Assembly: GCA_004151065.3 (NCBI GenBank)
Contig: NWUY0300049557.1
Span: 5,805 to 18,938 of the forward strand
Source of the DNA: Larix sibirica
Taxonomy: Eukaryota; Streptophyta; Pinopsida; Pinales; Pinaceae
Reading direction: 5' to 3'
Length of the DNA: 13,134 bases
The notes beneath the pieces were generated by a model. The model saw only the letters and a list, made by a program, of their open reading frames with translations, did not search any database and was not told the origin of the DNA. Made by a program: the position numbers and the translations under genes. Position 1 is the stretch's first letter, and the number at the start of each line of letters is the position of its first letter. Below, one piece after another: positions 9,681 to 13,134 of this stretch.

Positions 9681-10590
9681 GAGCTATTTCACTCTTGGAA
9701 ATTGAGGATATCTTGAAACACATGGCCAATGACAAGAGTCTCGGGCTTGACTAGTGGACGGTTGAATTTTATATACAATTTTTTGACTTGCTGGGTCCTG
9801 AAGTTGTTAGTATTGTTGAAGAGGCCCACTCCTCAAGCTTGGTTCGCGAGGGGTCAATGCCACATTTATAGCCCTCATCTCAAAAAATTCTAATCTTGTT
9901 ACTTTTCAAGACTTCTGTCCTATCTCATTGTGCAATCTTCTATACAAGATCATATCTAAGGTGATTGCTAATCATATTAAAGTGGGATTATCCATAGGCA
10001 TATCCAAGGAACATTTTTGTTTTCTCCATCAACAAAAGATTTTTGACACCATAGGTGTGGAACAGGAGACCATACACCCTATGCAAGTTAATTGTATAAA
10101 CTCCATGGTCCTGAAGCTCGATCTTGTGAAATCATATGACCATGTTAATAGACCCTTTCTCAGGTTATTACTACTCAATGTTGTCCTGAGTTTTGAGGTT
10201 ACTCAATGGATCATGGGATGTGTTGATTTATCCAATTTCATTGTTTTGGTAAATGGGATCCCTACCGTTTTTTTCAAAAGATCTCGTGGTTTGAGACAAG
10301 TCTGTCCATTGTCACCACTACTATTTCTACTAGTCATTGAGGGGTTAAGTTGGATGATTAGTAAGACTAAACATGATGGTAAGATTTCAGGCATTAAGGT
10401 CTCCTCTTCTCAGTATATTACCCATATTTTTGTTGACTATGTCCTTTTATTTGGAATTGGTACTTTGTCGGAATGGCACCACTATAAAGAGATATTAGAT
10501 AATTTCTACTTGGATTCTGACATGGAGATCAGTATTCTGAAATATAGTTCACATTGGTACAATCTGGAGGAGGCTATCTTGCGTTAGATC
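9681..10590 (+). pseudogene. Element C reverse transcriptase palm and fingers
   Basis: Fingers: HMANDKSLGLD, then TAG, then WTVEF (about 9720-9765), matching the GPDG box of the family. After a frame change near 9850, NATFIALISKNS and PISLCNLLYKIISKVIANH follow. Motif A is LKLDLVKSYDHV with its Asp at 10120-10122. Motif B is RGLRQVCPLSPLLF, where the usual Gly is Val (10300-10302). Motif C reads FVDY (10429-10440), so the second Asp of FVDD is Tyr. From 9928 to 10584 the frame is open for 219 codons, the longest ORF in the window. Its length reflects chance preservation rather than function, since a catalytic residue is gone. Confidence 0.93.
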
Positions 10591-12020
10591 AATTATTTGC
10601 TCCCTTTCTCACTTCATGCACTTTATGTTGGAATGAAATACCTTGGGTATTTTTTGAAACCCAGTGACTATTGTGGGACTAATTGGATTTGGCTGGTGAA
10701 GAAGATAGAAAATATGATTTACTCTTGGTGCAATCAAAGGTTATCATTGGGGGGTTGACTAAATTTACACAATTCTGTCCTTAACAACATATTGGTTTTT
10801 TGGTTAACATTAGGAAAAGTTACAGAATATGTCCTATCTCTTATTCGTCAGATAGTATTCAATTTTCTCTGGTCTAGTTTATAGTCGAGGACTGGTATGC
10901 ATCTTGTGGCTCGGGAAAAATTGGCATTCCCAAAGGCCCTCGGGGGTTGGGGCATGAAGAATATAGTTTGGGTCAGTAAGGCATTAGCAATGAATAACTT
11001 ATGGTGAGGTCTTATGGACCATGGCTTATGGGTCTTAGTCATAAGAAACAAATATCTGAAGAATCTAACTATCATCGAATGGTTGAGAAAGGAAAACAAG
11101 AAAGGTGTTGTTGTATCTAACATTTGGAGTGGATTACTGGATTCCTTCCTAAATTTGAATCATTGGTTGGATTGGAAAATTGGGAATGGTTTTCAAGTTC
11201 GAATTGGGTTTGATCCATTCCTTGGAGGGGCAAAAAACTATAAACATTCCCATACAAATCTACAATCCATTCACTCTAAAGGTATCTTTTATCTCAATCA
11301 TGCTAAGAGGGATGACTCTATCATCGATGGGAATTATTGGCTCTCAGCTGAATAAATACAGTTAGGACCCCAGGATGCGATGGATTGGGATTCGTTTGTT
11401 TCTACTCTAAGCCATGCTTGCATTCAACTAGTGAATACAGAGGGACAGATCCTATGGTCCTGGAATCCGTCGAATGGACAAGTTGTTACCAGATTAGCAT
11501 ATAATTGCACCATTTCAGTATATGTCGAATATCAATCGAGCTAGTGGTATCGATGCATATGGAAGTGGAAAGCATCGATAAAATTTTATGTTTTACTTGG
11601 TTGGCATTGAAAAACATAATTATGACTGAGGAGAACTATTATAGAAGAGGTGGCGTTGGCCCGACTGACTGTCCTTTTTGCTACCAGGAAACCGAAATAG
11701 TGGATCACCTTTTAGTTTCATGCTAGATAACACTCTAGCTATGGGAGGAAGTCTCTTATAGACTGTATATTATTGGGAATAGGAGTCAAGGCATACTTGA
11801 AGCTTGTCTATATCAATGGTTCGTTGTGGGTTCACACGCCTCGACTCATCCACTTTTATTCATTTGGGGCACCTAGAGGTATCAAAACTTGATCCTTTTT
11901 TATTATGTCCATTTTTATTTTGATAAAGCATGCAGGTACATCATGGTATTTTTTCAGCATCTTCTCATAGACAACAACAGGATTAGATGATTCCTATATC
12001 CCCTACCATCGTATCCAATC
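10591..12020 (+). pseudogene. Element C thumb, connection and zf-RVT region
   Basis: KYLGYFLKP (about 10640-10665) begins the thumb, followed by a region with FNFLWSS and GGWGMKN (about 10860-10965). MDHGLWVLVIRNKYL (11011-11055) and GNGFQVRIGFDPFLGG are near copies of the same blocks in element B. A zf-RVT core follows in a new frame (from about 11595): TWLALKN, YYRRGGVGPTDCPFC with the CxxC (about 11660-11685), then IVDHLLVSC (about 11700-11723). Cys and His ligands are intact. About 300 further bases to RNase H carry weak but alignable similarity to B, including FIWGT. In-frame stops lie at 10585, 10756, 10879, 11005, 11353 and 11724. Confidence 0.85.
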
Positions 12021-12477
12021 AGGATCCTATCGAATTTTTCGATGAATCTACACAAAGTGGGCCCCATGGAGTGGGGATTTACCTATTGTTCAGCAAGGAT
12101 TAAAACTTTCTCCTATGGTTCGACTGTGGAATGGGATCCAATGTGCGAGCATAACTCCTTGCTTTATGGGGCCTTATATATTTTGTGAACAACAGGGGAA
12201 TTACTACTATTCAAATCTTTGGTGATTCTAAGGTGGTGATGTATTGGACTGGACATGGTAGGAACTGAAGGTCATTGTTTTATAACATTGGAAATCCGGG
12301 ATTAATGAACTAGATACAAAATTTTCTTTCATTTACTACAGGCTTATATTTCATATCTTCAACCAAAGCGATGACCTATTATCAAAATGGGGCATAGGAT
12401 TACGAGAAGGATAGTTGCATTTCAAAGAGTACAAAAACAATATGCTGGTGGAGGAAGGTCAATATATGATTTACTGA
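12021..12477 (+). pseudogene. Element C RNase H domain and ORF2 C-terminus
   Basis: RNase H fold related to that of element B. FFDEST carries the first Asp (12041-12043). The position of the catalytic Glu is a TAA stop (12152-12154) between NVRA and LLAL. FGDSK carries the second Asp (12224-12226). After a frame change, HIFNQSDDLLSKWG carries the last acidic residue (about 12370-12375). The tail GLREG, TAG, LHFKEY ends at QYMIY and TGA 12475-12477. Stops also lie near 12107 and 12271. The domain is plainly dead. Confidence 0.85.
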
Positions 12478-12652
12478 ATGCTGACATTCACTATGAATTT
12501 GCTTATTAGCCGCTCATGACTATTGTTGGGTATATGTAAATACCTTTTTGTCTTTTCGTACAACTTGTTTCTTTTTTACAATTGGTACACGTTGTTACAA
12601 TTTGAATACATGTGTTCGAAAATTTTGTTGATTAGGAAAGTATTTATACTTT

Positions 12653-12712
12653 AAATTACATTAGGGAAACTGGCATATTTGATATAGGAAATATATTTAA
12701 CTAATGTAATTT
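12653..12712 (+). repeat. Perfect 12-bp inverted repeat with inner hairpin in the 3' UTR
   Basis: AAATTACATTAG (12653-12664) and CTAATGTAATTT (12701-12712) are exact reverse complements. Between them ATATTT (12675-12680) and AAATAT (12689-12694) can pair around an 8-base loop, so a two-tier hairpin is possible in the RNA. In some LINE families RT recognises a 3' hairpin; that role here is only a suggestion. Confidence 0.6.
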
Positions 12713-12744
12713 TTGGTCATTTCAGCACTTGTGAACACTAATAG

Positions 12745-12803
12745 CCATGGGATAGGCACTATTTGTATTTTCTTTGATTCACTCCATGGGATAGGCACTA
12801 TTT
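12745..12803 (+). repeat. Direct repeat of 20 bp, spacing 39, in the 3' UTR
   Basis: CCATGGGATAGGCACTATTT occurs at 12745-12764 and exactly again at 12784-12803. Both are followed by T-rich sequence with TCTTTG, so this is probably a 39-base tandem duplication whose second half has drifted. Confidence 0.85.
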
Positions 12804-12849
12804 TCTTTGTATTTTTGTATTTTTTATTTATTATTTATTTTTTCGGTTG

Positions 12850-12857
12850 AAAAAAGA
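12850..12857 (+). other. Terminal A-tract of element C
   Basis: AAAAAAGA directly precedes the right target-site duplication, the place of a LINE poly(A) tail. It is short, as in old copies. Confidence 0.75.
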
Positions 12858-12873
12858 AATATAGGTAGAAGTT
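12858..12873. repeat. Right target-site duplication of element C
   Basis: AATATAGGTAGAAGTT, identical to 6438-6453. It follows the A-tract and is followed by CGAACAACAA, whereas the left copy is followed by AGGGGCGGCA, so the match ends exactly at the element border. Confidence 0.93.
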
Positions 12874-13106
12874 CGAACAACAACTCTAAAGCTTGTTCCT
12901 TCCATATTTTCATGCATAAATGTACTTTGTAGGACATTTTGATTATTGAGAACTTGGAGAGGTTATGTTTGGATTGATGTCTTATGTGGAATTGCATTTT
13001 TTTAAAGTTTTGTAATTAAAATGTTTAATTCATAAATTTATATATATAAGTTTATTAATTTATTGAATTATTTAGAAAGTAATTAAGTTTTTTAATTAAA
13101 ATTTCT
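12874..13106. other. AT-rich flank, no gene seen
   Basis: This continues the host sequence that lay to the right of the C insertion site. It is increasingly AT-rich. Two similar segments, AAGTTTTGTAATTAAAAT (near 13006) and AAGTTTTTTAATTAAAAT (near 13086), lie about 80 bases apart. No coding or RNA gene is recognisable. Confidence 0.6.
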
Positions 13107-13134
13107 ACACACACACACACACATATATATATAT
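13107..13134. repeat. Compound microsatellite (AC)8(AT)6, cut by the window edge
   Basis: Eight AC units (13107-13122) run directly into six AT units (13123-13134) and reach the last base, so the full length is unknown. Confidence 0.95.

Larger units (their letters stand above)
8372..12477 (+). pseudogene. Element C ORF2 polyprotein (endonuclease-RT-zf-RVT-RNase H), decayed
   Basis: ORF2 starts at ATG 8372, where MIILS.NIRG is the typical N-terminus of an L1 endonuclease, and ends at TGA 12475-12477 after the tail QYMIY. The span of about 1,368 codons is normal for a plant L1 ORF2 with RNase H. It lies 30 bases after the ORF1 stop and in the same frame, with one more stop (TAA 8360-8362) between. 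Frame changes are inferred near 8625, 9475, 9598, 9850, 11595 and 12350, besides around twenty nonsense codons. The stretch 9853-11590 keeps one frame for more than 1.7 kb. Domains are listed separately. Confidence 0.92.
12478..12849 (+). other. Element C 3' UTR
   Basis: About 370 bases of AT-rich, non-coding sequence from the ORF2 stop to the A-tract. The last 70 bases are T-rich and end TTTTTTCGGTTG before the A-tract, which resembles the ends of other plant L1 copies. It contains a stem-loop (12653-12712) and a short duplication (12745-12803). No gene is seen. Confidence 0.8.
6454..12857 (+). mobile_element. Element C: full-length plant L1-type LINE, 6.4 kb, inactive
   Basis: A complete non-LTR retrotransposon in the plus orientation: leader with a tandem repeat (6454-6691), ORF1 with DUF4283-like and zinc-knuckle regions (6692-8341), ORF2 with endonuclease, RT, zf-RVT and RNase H (8372-12477), 3' UTR (12478-12849) and a short A-tract, all inside a perfect 16-bp target-site duplication. 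Length and domain order fit full-length plant L1 elements. Both ORFs carry many nonsense codons and ORF2 also frameshifts, so the copy is old and cannot move by itself. It lies head to head with the related element B. Confidence 0.94.

Noticed and set aside
9928-10587. 219-codon open frame as a possible domesticated RT gene
   Set aside because: It is continuous with L1 coding sequence on both sides, lacks a natural start or end, and its motif C is FVDY.
6325-12942. Shared TAGGACATTTT on both flanks of element C as a longer repeat
   Set aside because: Only 11 bases match (near 6327 and 12930), distances to the borders differ, and the sequence is AT-rich, so chance explains it.
1-13134. A prokaryotic defence or other undescribed gene system
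   Set aside because: All long coding similarity belongs to plant L1 ORF1 or ORF2. There is no operon structure, no ribosome-binding pattern and no CRISPR-like array.
1-13134. LTR retrotransposon or integrated pararetrovirus
   Set aside because: RNase H and RT could suggest these, but there are no terminal repeats, integrase or protease. The endonuclease, DUF4283-like ORF1 and zf-RVT order fit L1 LINEs.

Overview
The window looks like nuclear DNA of a seed plant. It contains no intact gene. Nearly all of it is three decayed non-LTR retrotransposons (LINEs of the plant L1 type). Each carries a reverse transcriptase (RT), a Cys/His 'zf-RVT' segment and a C-terminal RNase H domain. The last of these, and a DUF4283-type ORF1 in one copy, are hallmarks of plant L1 elements. 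Nothing suggests bacterial, organellar or viral DNA. I cannot name the species.

Layout. Element A (minus strand, about 1-2880) is the ORF2 of one L1 family. It is truncated at its 5' end inside the RT fingers, and its 3' part runs off the left edge. Element B (minus strand, about 2885-6312) belongs to a second family. It is truncated at its 5' end at the close of the endonuclease domain, and its ORF2 ends right where A begins, so A probably inserted into the tail of B. An AT-rich spacer (6313-6437) follows. Element C (plus strand, 6454-12857) is a full-length copy of a family related to B. It has a 5' leader with a tandem repeat, ORF1, ORF2 (endonuclease, RT, zf-RVT, RNase H), a 3' UTR with a stem-loop, and a short A-tract. 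A perfect 16-bp target-site duplication, AATATAGGTAGAAGTT, brackets it at 6438-6453 and 12858-12873. AT-rich flank and an (AC)n(AT)n microsatellite close the window.

How the parts would have worked. In a live element, ORF1 would bind the RNA. The ORF2 endonuclease would nick the target, RT would copy the RNA from the nick, and RNase H would remove the RNA strand. Every copy here is dead. C carries about a dozen stops in ORF1 and around twenty stops plus about six frameshifts in ORF2. It has lost an RT catalytic aspartate, the RNase H glutamate and two zinc-knuckle cysteines. A has lost RT residues, and B lacks ORF1 and nearly all of the endonuclease. I see no evidence of an undescribed system. 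The most informative signals are the exact boundaries of C, its 5' tandem repeat and 3' stem-loop, the A/B junction, and a decay pattern in C ORF1 rich in nonsense codons but poor in frameshifts.
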